Assembly: GCA_005799265.1 (NCBI GenBank)
Contig: SYHD01000114.1
Location: forward strand, 1 to 60,592
Origin: Planctomycetia bacterium
GTDB taxonomy: Bacteria > Planctomycetota > Planctomycetia > Gemmatales > Gemmataceae
DNA length: 60,592 nucleotides
Direction of reading: 5' to 3'
The notes beneath the pieces were generated by a model that was not told the DNA's origin, made no database searches, and saw only the letters and a program-made list of their open reading frames with translations. Shown piece by piece: positions 43,134-52,887 of this stretch. The number at the start of each line of letters is the position of its first letter. Positions within the stretch are counted from its first letter, which is position 1. The position numbers were made by a program, and so were the translations under genes.

Positions 43134-45908
43134 CTAGGAACTCGCGGAGACGTTGGTGATCATCTTTCCAGCCAACGTCGGATGCGGATAAATCGCCATG
43201 GGAGCCAGGCTTGGGTCAAGCTCCACGCCACGTTCGAGTGGCTCGGGAGATCTGGCTGGTCGAAGATGATGCAGCGCCGACTCGGAGATCAACACCGGGC
43301 AGCGCTCAAATAGCTCCTTCTTATCAACGGCGCGGCAAAGGGCGACGACATGCTTGCCCATCAGCGCCGGCGCCCCAGCAAAGATGCCATGAACGACGCT
43401 CCCAAAATGGACGAACGTTCGACATCCCTCGATGACGATACTGGCTCGGTCCCTCAGGAGCGTTGCGATCTTGCCTTGGCACAAAGTCTGATCCGTTACG
43501 CCAAGCACCTCAAAGGCGCAGTCGCACGCTTTTTTTACCAATTCTTCCGAAGTCGCTTCCCGAGACCAGAAGGAAGCAAACAGGCCGTCGCCCGTGAACT
43601 TGTCGACGGTGCCGCCGTGTTTTTCGATCACGGCCTTGATTCGTGCGGCGTACTCCTGGAAAATCTGGGAGCTTTCGTCATTGTCCAGGAAACCGACCAT
43701 GCGCGTCGAACCACGCAAATCCGTCAATAGGAGCGCGGCATTGCGGTGTTCGAGGCCTGCCGTTTTCTCAGGCGGCAAGACGCGGGTTTTGAGCTCATCG
43801 GTCAGACGGATGTTCTTCTGTTCAATGTTCTCGACCTGTACCGCGAGACGGTCATTCTTCTGCCGCAGGTCCTCGAGATCCTCTTCCCGCTCGAGCAGGC
43901 GGCAGAGCAAGGTGTTGCGGTGATCAAAGAAATGCTCGGTCATGGCGGAACTCGGGTCCGTGATGGCGCGGGCATTGTGATAGATTTCGTGGAGAACATC
44001 CGCCATCATCCCGCTCAGGGGGAGTCCGCGGACGCAGTTGTCGCGAATTTTTTGGACGACTTTGTTATTGGCATTCAGCGTGAGCGCCATGAACTCACGC
44101 CCCTCCTTGGCGGCCTTGGCGGCCTCGTCCATGGCCTTGCGCAGCTTGGGGTCAAGTTCCGCGCCGCCCTGCTTGATCCACGTCTCGACCATGTTCGCCT
44201 GCTCTGGGCTGCGCGACGCGGTCAGGGTCATCAGGGCCGGCACGTAGGGAGGATCGAATTTCGATACCGTGACCTCGTCCGGCCCCGCGCCGTCGAGGCT
44301 CTTGAGGAATTGTTTCATCCGTTCATAAGGTGTCTCGTCGAACTCTTCGGTCTCGCCCAGGAAAATATGCTTGATCTTGCGAACATCCACAACCGAGCAC
44401 TCGTCGCCGAACACCTGGCCATAGCACTCGAGCAGAAGAGCTTCTCCCTCTTTCGTCGCCAGGATCACGGGGATGTCCTTCTGGACGATCAGAGCCCGCC
44501 ACTGGCTCATCGCGCCCTGGTCACCAAAATAGTAGATCTGCGGCTTCTCAGCCTTACTCTTCAGGGCGGCGGATTCGGCGATGTACTCGGGCAGGGTCAT
44601 GAACTGGCCGGCTGGCCGGCTGCGGTCGAAGACGGTGAAGGGGATGTACTTGATGATCGTGCGAAAGAACTCGGTCCCTTCCTGTTGGGGCGAGTGCTTG
44701 ATGTCTTCCAGTAGGGCCTTGTACAAGCGAGTCTGGTGGGCCGAGATGACCCTGTGAAAATCCTGACGCCGCTTCTCGGCCAGGAATTTCAGCACATCGA
44801 CGACCTGGCGAGACAGACCTTTCTTCAGCTCCGCAAACGCCGCGTCATGCCGGATCACATCATTTCGGTTCAGAGTGGGGGTCAAGTCCGGGCATTCGAC
44901 GAGCACGCCCACGAAAATGGCCCATTCCGGCAGCAGCGCCTTCATCTCGCTGGAGATGAACATGCGCCGCGAGAACAGATCGACCCGTGAAACCGATTCG
45001 AACGACTTTTGCAGCTCTTGGGGCGGCGTTGGGAAGTAGATGATCCCATGGGCGTCCACTCCGTCCTGCGCGTGGTGAAGCCGAAAGGGCTCGGCCCAGA
45101 ACGGATCGTTTTCCCCTTCATGTCGCTTCGTCAAGAACTCGATCACCTGAGGCGAATGACCGGAATTGTCCTCCCAGGGACCGCGCATAGTATTGGTCAA
45201 GGCGGGATTGCGATCATCGGGAGTGCGGTAGACGTAGATTGGAAAGGGGAGTAGATCGCCGAAGCGGCGCACTTCTTCCTGAAGACGCTGAAAGGTCAAG
45301 AGATCTCTGAGTGATTTCGTTTTTCCCGTCACCGGGTCAATGATATCGTCCTTCTTGAGAAATAACTTGACCCGGGTGCCAGGCGACTTGATGTCGCGCA
45401 CGTCCGCGTCGTCGAAGTACCATTTTGTTCCACCTGTAAACACTGCGCGCACACCCCGAGCGCTGGGTTCGGTAGCGCTTTTCGTGAGAACCTCGACACG
45501 GTCCGCAATGATGAAGGCAGAAAGAAACCCAATCCCGTACTGGCCGATCAGCTGCGTAAGTTCCCCCCGCGCTTCCGGATTCTCTTTTTTCAGGCGCTCG
45601 ATTTGTTCCCTCTTACCACTGTAGCCAACCGTGGCCAAGTATTGTTCAACGTGCGGTAGCGTCATGCCGATGCCGTTGTCGCCAAACGTCAGCGTTCCTG
45701 CCGAGGGATCTGGAATAATCTCGACCCGGTAGGCCTCCCCTCGAGGAAGGGACTTCCGCCCCACGAGTGCGTCATGACAATTCTGCAGTAGTTCTCGGAT
45801 TGAGATCCGCCAATCGTCTCCGTAGAGGTTCTTGGCCAGTGCAGGGAGAATGTTCTCCAGGCTGATGGAAATGTCCTTGCTTTTCATGCCCGAAGTGTCG
45901 CTTGACAT
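43134..45908 (-). CDS. Hsp90-like ATPase fused to class III nucleotide cyclase
   Basis: 924 residues. The N-terminal GHKL/Hsp90 domain has its N-box at E39-N43-D46, DNGIGM at 77-82 and GIGF at 125-128, followed by Hsp90 middle-like sequence. A coiled coil (about 671-708) and LPPEKTAGLEH lead into a class III cyclase homology domain (722-924): LLLTDLRGST with metal Asp730, DKFTGDG with Lys770 and Asp774, and GKHVVALCR with Arg859. The position of the catalytic Asn is Val855. Two metal Asps and Arg are kept, so activity is plausible but not certain. It would make a cyclic nucleotide in response to the chaperone domain. It is transcribed with the second Hsp90 gene (16-bp gap). Confidence 0.88.
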   Translation of the reverse strand: MSSDTSGMKSKDISISLENILPALAKNLYGDDWRISIRELLQNCHDALVGRKSLPRGEAYRVEIIPDPSAGTLTFGDNGIGMTLPHVEQYLATVGYSGKREQIERLKKENPEARGELTQLIGQYGIGFLSAFIIADRVEVLTKSATEPSARGVRAVFTGGTKWYFDDADVRDIKSPGTRVKLFLKKDDIIDPVTGKTKSLRDLLTFQRLQEEVRRFGDLLPFPIYVYRTPDDRNPALTNTMRGPWEDNSGHSPQVIEFLTKRHEGENDPFWAEPFRLHHAQDGVDAHGIIYFPTPPQELQKSFESVSRVDLFSRRMFISSEMKALLPEWAIFVGVLVECPDLTPTLNRNDVIRHDAAFAELKKGLSRQVVDVLKFLAEKRRQDFHRVISAHQTRLYKALLEDIKHSPQQEGTEFFRTIIKYIPFTVFDRSRPAGQFMTLPEYIAESAALKSKAEKPQIYYFGDQGAMSQWRALIVQKDIPVILATKEGEALLLECYGQVFGDECSVVDVRKIKHIFLGETEEFDETPYERMKQFLKSLDGAGPDEVTVSKFDPPYVPALMTLTASRSPEQANMVETWIKQGGAELDPKLRKAMDEAAKAAKEGREFMALTLNANNKVVQKIRDNCVRGLPLSGMMADVLHEIYHNARAITDPSSAMTEHFFDHRNTLLCRLLEREEDLEDLRQKNDRLAVQVENIEQKNIRLTDELKTRVLPPEKTAGLEHRNAALLLTDLRGSTRMVGFLDNDESSQIFQEYAARIKAVIEKHGGTVDKFTGDGLFASFWSREATSEELVKKACDCAFEVLGVTDQTLCQGKIATLLRDRASIVIEGCRTFVHFGSVVHGIFAGAPALMGKHVVALCRAVDKKELFERCPVLISESALHHLRPARSPEPLERGVELDPSLAPMAIYPHPTLAGKMITNVSASS

Positions 45909-45924
45909 GTTTGCCTCGATGGTT

Positions 45925-47811
45925 TCATTGCGCTATCTGGCGCAGCAGGGCGGCGATTAGGGCCGTGTGATTCTGGGAAATCTCCGCTAACTTTCTTGGC
46001 AAGAGCGGCAGTCCGGAGGACAACAGGGCCTGGTCGTAAAGAAACTTCGCGATGAGCGGACGAAGGGCAGCCGTTTCAGGCTTGGCCCGAGCCGATCCGT
46101 TGCGCCAACGCGCGTGTTCGTCTTGCAGTCGACCGAGCAGTTGCTGGACGATGTCGTTGGAATGATTGAGCAGGAGCGACTGGCCGGTCAGTTCTTCGAG
46201 AGCGTCCAGACCGCCTCCTTCGACGATGCGCCGCATTTCGTCGGACAACTCATGCAGCAATCCCTCGCGCTCGTATCGGCGCAGCGCGGCCGCGGCTGTG
46301 ACGTGTCGCCGGGTTTCATCGGGGAGTGTCAGAACCGCCGGGGGACCGCCGTCCCCCAGGGGCCGCACCTCGATGAAGATCTTTGGGTCCACCGCCAAAC
46401 GGAACACTTGCTGCACCATTTCAAGAATCGTGGGCTCCAGCGCCTTCTCGCCAACTTTCGCGCGCTGATCAGCCGATGCGGTTCGCTCGCCCGGCGGCGC
46501 CACGTCCACCCGACGGAACGTGATCGTCCGGGGGCCAATCTGCCAGTCCTTCCGCAGTTCGCGGTCCACGGCGTCCGTCATGTAGAGCACTTCCGTGTTG
46601 ACCCGCTGATATACCGGCAGCAAAGGAGCAGCCTGGCCGAGATCGTCCGCGTAAATGACAACGGGATCCGCAGCCGTTGCCAGATATTCAAACACGGTGA
46701 CGCGCTCGCGCACGGAAGAACGGAACGAAAAATGTTCCCGGAGCCGGGCGAGCATCGTCGGATGCTGGAGGCACGCCTGCTTGATGGCGGGACCGTGGCT
46801 GGCCATGATCCTGCGGAAATCCTGACGCCGCCGCACCGCCAGCTCCGCCAGCGATTCCGACAGAAAGTCGACCAGCACGGTGCGAATGCGCCGAATTTGC
46901 GCCGAGTGGGTTACGACGGCGTCGCGACTGATAACCAGAGGCAGTTGTTCGATGTCGATGACACCGCCGAGAAACGGCCGCAGCTCCTCGCCCAGGATGG
47001 CCTCGTCGCGCGCGGTGATCAGGACGCGCCTCGAGAAAAGGTGCACAGAAGGGCTCTCCTGCGCGTCGGACAGATACAGGACGCCCTGGATACGGCTGCC
47101 AGGACCTGCCTCCAACTGAAGCGGCAATAGGACGAGCGGGTCGCGCAGGCCGAATGCCTTGGACAAAACGGCGCGGATCTGCTCTTCCGGCGCCTCCTTG
47201 TGATACCACGGCGCGTCCATATCATTGAGTAGGTCGTCGTTCAAGAATATGGGGAAGCGGACGTAGTTGCAATAACGGCGCACGATCTCCTTCAGGGTTG
47301 CCGCTTCCGTGAGGCGCTTGTGATCGCGCAGCAGATGCAGCGTGACGGTGGTACCGGGATTCTCGACCGGATACGATCCGACGTCCATCTCGGCGCCGCC
47401 TGCGTAGACCAGGCGCGTCCCCGGATCGTCGACGTTGCGCGACCGTGTCAAGACTTCAACACTGCGGCATAAGGGCAGGCAGGAGTAGAAGCCGATGCCA
47501 AACTTGCCGATCGCATCAACTTGGTTTTCTTTCCCTGAGTAGAACAAGCGGCCCAGGTAGCCCTTGGCTTCGTCGGTGGTCATCCCGATGCCGGTGTCGA
47601 TAATGCGCAGGACGCGTGCATCGTCTCCACCTTTGAGGATGGGGGCAAGTCGGATTTGGCCCCCGCGCCGTTGTTCGATGGGCAGTGCGGCCAATCCGTC
47701 GGCGGCATTCGCCACGAGTTCACGGATGGTCGCCTCGGGACCGGCGAAAACGGAGCCGCCAAGGATCTCGAGGGCCTTGCGAACGTCAACGTCGATCCGG
47801 ACTTTTTTCAC
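45925..47811 (-). CDS. Second Hsp90-like ATPase
   Basis: 628 residues, GTG start at 47811. N-box E31-N35-D38, DTGIGM at 72-77 and GIGFYS at 105-110, then Hsp90 middle-domain-like sequence; no cyclase domain. It heads the leftward operon, opposite the GAP1 operon across a 155-bp divergent region. It may form a heterodimer with the cyclase-linked Hsp90 (inference). Confidence 0.88.
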   Translation of the reverse strand: MKKVRIDVDVRKALEILGGSVFAGPEATIRELVANAADGLAALPIEQRRGGQIRLAPILKGGDDARVLRIIDTGIGMTTDEAKGYLGRLFYSGKENQVDAIGKFGIGFYSCLPLCRSVEVLTRSRNVDDPGTRLVYAGGAEMDVGSYPVENPGTTVTLHLLRDHKRLTEAATLKEIVRRYCNYVRFPIFLNDDLLNDMDAPWYHKEAPEEQIRAVLSKAFGLRDPLVLLPLQLEAGPGSRIQGVLYLSDAQESPSVHLFSRRVLITARDEAILGEELRPFLGGVIDIEQLPLVISRDAVVTHSAQIRRIRTVLVDFLSESLAELAVRRRQDFRRIMASHGPAIKQACLQHPTMLARLREHFSFRSSVRERVTVFEYLATAADPVVIYADDLGQAAPLLPVYQRVNTEVLYMTDAVDRELRKDWQIGPRTITFRRVDVAPPGERTASADQRAKVGEKALEPTILEMVQQVFRLAVDPKIFIEVRPLGDGGPPAVLTLPDETRRHVTAAAALRRYEREGLLHELSDEMRRIVEGGGLDALEELTGQSLLLNHSNDIVQQLLGRLQDEHARWRNGSARAKPETAALRPLIAKFLYDQALLSSGLPLLPRKLAEISQNHTALIAALLRQIAQ

Positions 47812-47916
47812 AGAACTCTCGATGTGTTCGCAGGCAAGGCCCCCCTCCGAGCGCCCGGTGCTTCGTGGCGAATCGCGGTTTGGTTCCCTGTTCTTGCGAC
47901 ATTTCCTGTTAAGTTC

Positions 47917-47945
47917 TTCCCATCAGGCACGCCGGCCAGTATTAT
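47917..47945 (+). promoter_or_regulatory. Putative promoter of the GAP1 operon
   Basis: TTCCCA (47917-47922), 17-bp spacer, TATTAT (47940-47945), then GGAG and the ATG at 47967. It lies in the 155-bp region shared with the leftward Hsp90 operon. Confidence 0.45.
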
Positions 47946-47966
47946 AGCGGGTTAGAGAACGGAGTC

Positions 47967-49808
47967 ATGGCAATCCCAGCGCTGATTACCGATGGGACGC
48001 CACGTGGGGTGTATCCTAGCCTAGATCAAATCAATCCTTGGTCGTGGCACATCAGCCAAAACCCGATAGTGAATCATCGGATGGGAAAGGAACAGGCCGT
48101 GAACACGATCCCAGCCGGACAGTTTGTCTACTCCCGAGTTGATCGAGATCGATCACCCAATCGTCGCGATGGGTTTCAGACAATCTTTTACACCCGCGAC
48201 CGCTTGACAAAGAAGGAAATCGAAGAGATCGAGCCGCGCGTGCTCTACTATGCTGGCGACGGCCAGCCTCTTAAGCGGGTCTTTTTCTTGACTTCAACTG
48301 GCAAGGCCGTAATCGCACAGATGGTCCCCCTGGCAGAGACCGATAGCGCGGGGCGAGGCGGACTTTACCTGGCCCACGGTCTGGTGTTTGAAGGAAATGA
48401 TTTCGAGTCCATTGGAGCACACCCATTTGGCGTGTTTAAGCGTTTCCCATTCATTTCTTCGTTAAATGACGCCTTTGCCCAAGGGGATCTCAAGACTGGA
48501 AACATTCCAGACGCCAATTATTCTGCCTGCCCTGAAGAGGATCGGGAGCATGAATTGAACCTGGCCGTGAAATGGCCGGCCAAGGAACTGAAAAAACTGG
48601 CAATGGCAGCGCTGGCGGCAGAGTACTTGGCGGAGAAACGCTCCGCGGTGTACTTTGTGGGCCCAGTCTCGAAGATTGAGGAGGGGCTGGCTGCCGCCCT
48701 GTTCGCCGTTCCGACACGTCAGCGCTTTCGCTGTAGCTTCGCCGCTCACTTTTACAAGTGCAATCTGAACTCCACGTTCTTTTGGGGCGTGGGGCAGGAC
48801 AAGCCTCCTGCCAATCCACATTACCTCGTCGTGGACGTTGTGAAGAAGATACTTGACGGGGATTGTCCGGAAATGGATACGTGCTACGGCCGGTGGTTGA
48901 GCCGGACCATCGAATCGGAGTCATTTGTCGACCTCGTTGAGCATAAGGACCGTGCCGAGGCTCTCGGTAACATGCTCGATGGCAAGGAGCACAACGAGCG
49001 CCTGGCGCGCGAAGCCCCGGAGAAGATTGTCGCGACGATGTGCGAGGCCAATCCGAGGCCCTATCAACAGCACGTCTTTCAGACGCTCGCCCGCGTCTTG
49101 CACAGCAGGTTTCTTGCCAAGCGCCTGCTTGCATCCGTAATCTCAGACGAGAAGCTTCGGTTCTCCACACTTTGGGGTGTCTCATTCGCTGATCTGGTGA
49201 AAATGTTGTTTTACTCCTTTCGCAAAAACGATTACCGCGTTCCAGAGGAGGAGTGGCCCGAATTCCAAGCCGTCGTAGACAGAGCGCGGGACGAGGCGAA
49301 CAACCATGAAGTGGTGGGCCTGGAGTTGATCTTGGCTTGTAAGAAGAAAAACGTTGCTGACGTGAGAAGTCGAATCAGCCGTCTGAGCAAGGAGTGGTAT
49401 ATCGATTTCGTCACCCGCAGTGTGGCCTCTAGGTTTATCGAACCGGCCGCCTTGCTATTGCCCGGTCGCAGCGAGATGTTCTTCGCCGGCGTGGAGAAGT
49501 CAGAGGGGGCGCTCCAGGATGAAGACATTTTGGCGGTTATTCAGACCCTCGTCGCGAATGGTGACACGAATCGATTGGACCAAGTCGTCCCATATCTGAA
49601 CGGCGTTTCCAAGAACACGCTCAAATCAATCGAACAGTACATTCGGGCGCAGATGCAAGTATTGTCAACCTTCTGTGAGCATCTCCGTACACAAAAGGCT
49701 ATCGAACAGTTCATTCGGATGCAGGTGGAAATGTTGGCGACCTTTTGTCAGCAGGTAAGAGAACCAAGAGAGGCAATCAAGCGACAGGATGCTATTCGGA
49801 ACGCGTAG
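47967..49808 (+). CDS. GAP1-like (GTPase-associated) protein
   Basis: 613 residues. The N-terminus (GQFVYSRVDRDRSP, RRDGFQTIFYTRDRLTKKEI, GLYLAHGLVF) has the pattern of GAP1-N2-type domains, which accompany conflict-system GTPases (from memory). The C-terminus carries a helical tandem repeat (IEQYIRAQMQVLSTFCEHL, then IEQFIRMQVEMLATFCQQV) in the last 60 residues, likely an adaptor or self-association module. First gene of the conflict operon, followed by the radical-SAM activase gene (21-bp gap). Role as partner and signal adaptor of the GTPase is inferred. Confidence 0.72.
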   Translation: MAIPALITDGTPRGVYPSLDQINPWSWHISQNPIVNHRMGKEQAVNTIPAGQFVYSRVDRDRSPNRRDGFQTIFYTRDRLTKKEIEEIEPRVLYYAGDGQPLKRVFFLTSTGKAVIAQMVPLAETDSAGRGGLYLAHGLVFEGNDFESIGAHPFGVFKRFPFISSLNDAFAQGDLKTGNIPDANYSACPEEDREHELNLAVKWPAKELKKLAMAALAAEYLAEKRSAVYFVGPVSKIEEGLAAALFAVPTRQRFRCSFAAHFYKCNLNSTFFWGVGQDKPPANPHYLVVDVVKKILDGDCPEMDTCYGRWLSRTIESESFVDLVEHKDRAEALGNMLDGKEHNERLAREAPEKIVATMCEANPRPYQQHVFQTLARVLHSRFLAKRLLASVISDEKLRFSTLWGVSFADLVKMLFYSFRKNDYRVPEEEWPEFQAVVDRARDEANNHEVVGLELILACKKKNVADVRSRISRLSKEWYIDFVTRSVASRFIEPAALLLPGRSEMFFAGVEKSEGALQDEDILAVIQTLVANGDTNRLDQVVPYLNGVSKNTLKSIEQYIRAQMQVLSTFCEHLRTQKAIEQFIRMQVEMLATFCQQVREPREAIKRQDAIRNA

Positions 49809-49829
49809 CAATCGCCGGTTGAACCAAAG

Positions 49830-50441
49830 ATGACCCACAGCGAAGTCACGATTAATGTTCACGACATCCAGTTGCGGAGCGCCGTCAACGGCCCAGGAGA
49901 ACGGTTCGTTCTATGGCTACAAGGATGCCCACTTGCGTGTCCCGGTTGTTTTAACCCAGATACCCATTCCTTTCAGCCGCGGCGAGTTTTTTCGATTCAC
50001 GAATTATCGAACCAGATTCTTCAGACGGCTGGCATTGAAGGTGTGACCTACAGCGGAGGTGAGCCGATGTCTCAAGCAGGGCCGCTCTCACTGCTGACGG
50101 AGCGATTGCGCGAGGCCGGTTTGACGGTGGTTTGCTACTCGGGCTACACGTTGGAGTCGCTGCGCGCCCGGATGGATCCGTCGATCGATCGTATGCTCGC
50201 GGGGATTGACGTTTTGATTGACGGGCCCTTCCTACAAGAGCGTGCCGGACCCTTCCAGTGGCGCGGCAGCAGTAACCAACGGATCCATTTTCTCACGGAC
50301 GCCTATACCCACTTGCGAACGCAGGTTGGTGACGGTCAGTTCCAAGTTGAATTCACGATTCGCGAAGACGGCTTTGACGTCACAGGGATTTGGCCGGAAG
50401 GCTTTGTCGACCGGCTCACCAAGACTCTGAACAGGAGCTAG
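49830..50441 (+). CDS. 4Fe-4S radical-SAM activating-enzyme-like protein
   Basis: 203 residues. CPLACPGC (Cys33, Cys37, Cys40; CxxxCxxC) binds the [4Fe-4S] cluster, and GGEP at 76-79 binds SAM. Size and layout resemble glycyl-radical activases (NrdG/PflA), but no glycyl-radical enzyme is seen nearby, so the target may be a protein of this locus. It precedes the GTPase gene by 4 bases. Confidence 0.85.
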   Translation: MTHSEVTINVHDIQLRSAVNGPGERFVLWLQGCPLACPGCFNPDTHSFQPRRVFSIHELSNQILQTAGIEGVTYSGGEPMSQAGPLSLLTERLREAGLTVVCYSGYTLESLRARMDPSIDRMLAGIDVLIDGPFLQERAGPFQWRGSSNQRIHFLTDAYTHLRTQVGDGQFQVEFTIREDGFDVTGIWPEGFVDRLTKTLNRS

Positions 50442-50445
50442 CCCG

Positions 50446-51468
50446 ATGTTGTGCCCTTACTGCCTGGAAGAGGTCAAGGAATTTATACAGACTACGGCGC
50501 GAAACAGCAAGGCAAAGCTCAACACCTGCCCTGCGTGCCACAAGGAAGTTCCGATCCTCTATGCCGACGAATACCACGATTATCCCAATGTGATCGTCAA
50601 TGCCATCGGCTTCACACAACACGGAAAGACGGCATATTTGACGGCTCTCTTCTACGAATTGTGGGTGCGAAGGAAATTTGACGACGGTTTCTTCGCGATG
50701 GCTCTCGATGACGAGGACCTCAAGACTGTTTACGACAACATCAACCGCTGGAAAAAGGGTCAACTGCACGATGCGAATCCCAAAGTTTTCCCTCGGCCAA
50801 CGATCGTGCGGCTTAATAACCTGCCTGGCCGAAGGAAAAACATCAACTGCTCACTCATTGTTTATGACACGAGTGGTGAGGCATTCCTCGACGCGGACGG
50901 CCTTGCGGAATATGCGCACTTTGTGCAAAAAGCGCCGACGGCGATGTTCATGATCAGCATCCCGGATATCAAAACCAACGGCGACGATGTTGCCATGGAA
51001 ATGAAGCGACTTCTGAACATCTATGTTATGGGAATGAGCAAGCTTGGCGGCGACACCAAACAGCAGAATCTCGTCGTCGTCTACACCAAGGCAGACCTGC
51101 TCCAGGAATACACAAAGGGGGACTGGCAAGACCTGGACAAATACTTGAAAAGCGGTTGGATTCACCCTGAACTCAAGGTCGCGAGGGAGAACTTCATGCG
51201 GAACCTCCGAATGGCATCGGACCGGTTAAAGGAATTCACGGCCAAGTGCCTGGACGCACATCAGTTCATTAGTTTTGCCGAACAGCGGTTTCGCAGCGTC
51301 CGGTATTCCATGGTGTCAGCTTTAGGTGCCGCGCCTGACATGCAGTCTAAGACGCTTCTCGAAAAGGCGAATCCGCGCTGCGTGCTGCATCCGATCATCT
51401 GGAAAATCGTGAAGTCCGTATTGGAGCCACGCAAGAGAGGTGAATTATCGAGCACCTTGTTGGACTGA
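50446..51468 (+). CDS. Zinc-ribbon GTPase of the conflict operon
   Basis: 340 residues. N-terminal double zinc knuckle (Cys3, Cys6, Cys28, Cys31). P-loop GFTQHGKT (55-62), G3 DTSGE (141-145), G4 TKAD (214-217): a TRAFAC-type GTPase of the kind associated with GAP1 proteins. The likely switch of the locus. The C-terminus has no membrane segment. Followed by the membrane-protein gene. Confidence 0.85.
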   Translation: MLCPYCLEEVKEFIQTTARNSKAKLNTCPACHKEVPILYADEYHDYPNVIVNAIGFTQHGKTAYLTALFYELWVRRKFDDGFFAMALDDEDLKTVYDNINRWKKGQLHDANPKVFPRPTIVRLNNLPGRRKNINCSLIVYDTSGEAFLDADGLAEYAHFVQKAPTAMFMISIPDIKTNGDDVAMEMKRLLNIYVMGMSKLGGDTKQQNLVVVYTKADLLQEYTKGDWQDLDKYLKSGWIHPELKVARENFMRNLRMASDRLKEFTAKCLDAHQFISFAEQRFRSVRYSMVSALGAAPDMQSKTLLEKANPRCVLHPIIWKIVKSVLEPRKRGELSSTLLD

Positions 51469-51501
51469 AAGCCATAGATTCTGAAAACACGGCAGACCGA
51501 A

Positions 51502-52887
51502 ATGAGTTGGGAAAAAACGTTGCTGGCCGAATGGCGGAATAACGATGATGAGGAGTACAGTGACTGGCTGTTCAATACTGTCGGTGACCGGACTTCGGTT
51601 ATCCCGTTTGCGATGACCGGCGTACTTTTGGGCGTGATTTATGGTCTAGTAGTCGCATATGCCCTTACCATTGTGTGGCACGCTTGGGCGGGAAGCATAG
51701 GCTTCTTTCTTGTATGCGGAATATCGGGCCTCGCGCCATTTGCTGTGCCGAAAAGCTGGCTGAGTTGGCGCAGATGGTTACAGTGGTTGAGTCCGGAACC
51801 GAGAGTTTTCGATGCGAAGAACTCCGGCGTATGGCAGTGGCTTTTTCTTTCCGTTATCTGCTGCGTACCGGCTCAACCGATCGTACTGTTTCTTGTAGGC
51901 CGGATCCTTGGTCCGGTCATCGTGACGCTGCCAGCAGTCCTAGCTATCGCCGCTGGCGTGACTCTTTACCGCCTGAGTCCTACAGACCTCGGGTTGGATC
52001 CGGTTTTCAGAAATTGCCTTGTGGCGATTCTTATCATCGGTGGATCTGCAGCCGGTTTCGGATCACTACTGCCAGGCCAGAGGCTAAGAAACGCTTGGCG
52101 CTATCGGTGGCTGTGGTTCTGGTGGGCTAACCGGCCGGCGCCGTTGGAGGTCGAACGGGCATTGAGGGATTCGCGTGATGGTGAAGCCAAAGTACTTCTC
52201 GAACGCTTGGAACAGACGAAGCTGGGTTATCGCTTCCCTATGGACGCGACTGTGGCATCTCCTCAGAAACTCGTAGAGGAATTGGAAGCCTACAATTGGA
52301 AGGAGCGGTTCGCCGCCCGTCACACTCTCCTCAATCTTGGCGGTGAGGCCGTGGATTTGCTGATTAGCAAGAAAGGGGCAACGAGCCTTTGGCTGCTCAT
52401 TTGGATTGCCGATGAGACGGCTAACCGACTTGCTGACGCCACTCGGTTTGTTTGCAAACGCTGCCTGTGCCGATGCGCACCTCATGTTGTGGAGCACGAT
52501 GGTGGACAAACACTTGTCTACCACGGCTGCATCAGGTGCAAGCAAAGTCGGGAGTTTTATGAATGTCCAGGAAAGGTAATTGCCTGCGTGGGTAGCGCGC
52601 CATCGAATGAGATCGTATGCGAGAACGGACACTTATACGTTAACTGTAGCTTGAGGGGTGACGCCGGGGAGTTTGATGAGGTAACCATTGCCGACGCTAC
52701 CGACCAAGACGTAGAAGCCTTCGTCATCCGCGCTGAGATTTTTTTTGCGTCCGGAATGTCAGGTCGACCTTCTAGGACGTGCCTGATCGCCCTTACTTGT
52801 AAGCTCTTGCCAAACACCGTGAACATGTTGAGGTCTCGAATCGGAAAAGTCAAGTTCGTTCCGCTGCAAAAGGGAGCAAAACCATGA
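51502..52887 (+). CDS. Multi-pass membrane protein with C-terminal zinc cluster
   Basis: 461 residues. About five to six membrane segments in the first 200 residues (LLGVIYGLVVAYALTIVW, LFLSVICCVPAQPIVLFLV, VAILIIGGSAAGFGSLL). The cytoplasmic half has a helical part and a Cys cluster (CKRCLCRC, CIRCK, YECPG). Probably anchors or senses at the membrane for the GTPase/ClpB complex (inference). Overlaps the coiled-coil gene (ATGA). Confidence 0.7.
   Translation: MSWEKTLLAEWRNNDDEEYSDWLFNTVGDRTSVIPFAMTGVLLGVIYGLVVAYALTIVWHAWAGSIGFFLVCGISGLAPFAVPKSWLSWRRWLQWLSPEPRVFDAKNSGVWQWLFLSVICCVPAQPIVLFLVGRILGPVIVTLPAVLAIAAGVTLYRLSPTDLGLDPVFRNCLVAILIIGGSAAGFGSLLPGQRLRNAWRYRWLWFWWANRPAPLEVERALRDSRDGEAKVLLERLEQTKLGYRFPMDATVASPQKLVEELEAYNWKERFAARHTLLNLGGEAVDLLISKKGATSLWLLIWIADETANRLADATRFVCKRCLCRCAPHVVEHDGGQTLVYHGCIRCKQSREFYECPGKVIACVGSAPSNEIVCENGHLYVNCSLRGDAGEFDEVTIADATDQDVEAFVIRAEIFFASGMSGRPSRTCLIALTCKLLPNTVNMLRSRIGKVKFVPLQKGAKP

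Noticed and set aside
49830-50441. Class III ribonucleotide reductase activase (NrdG) as a plain metabolic gene
   Set aside because: No NrdD is nearby and the gene is embedded in a conflict operon, so the metabolic label would be misleading.
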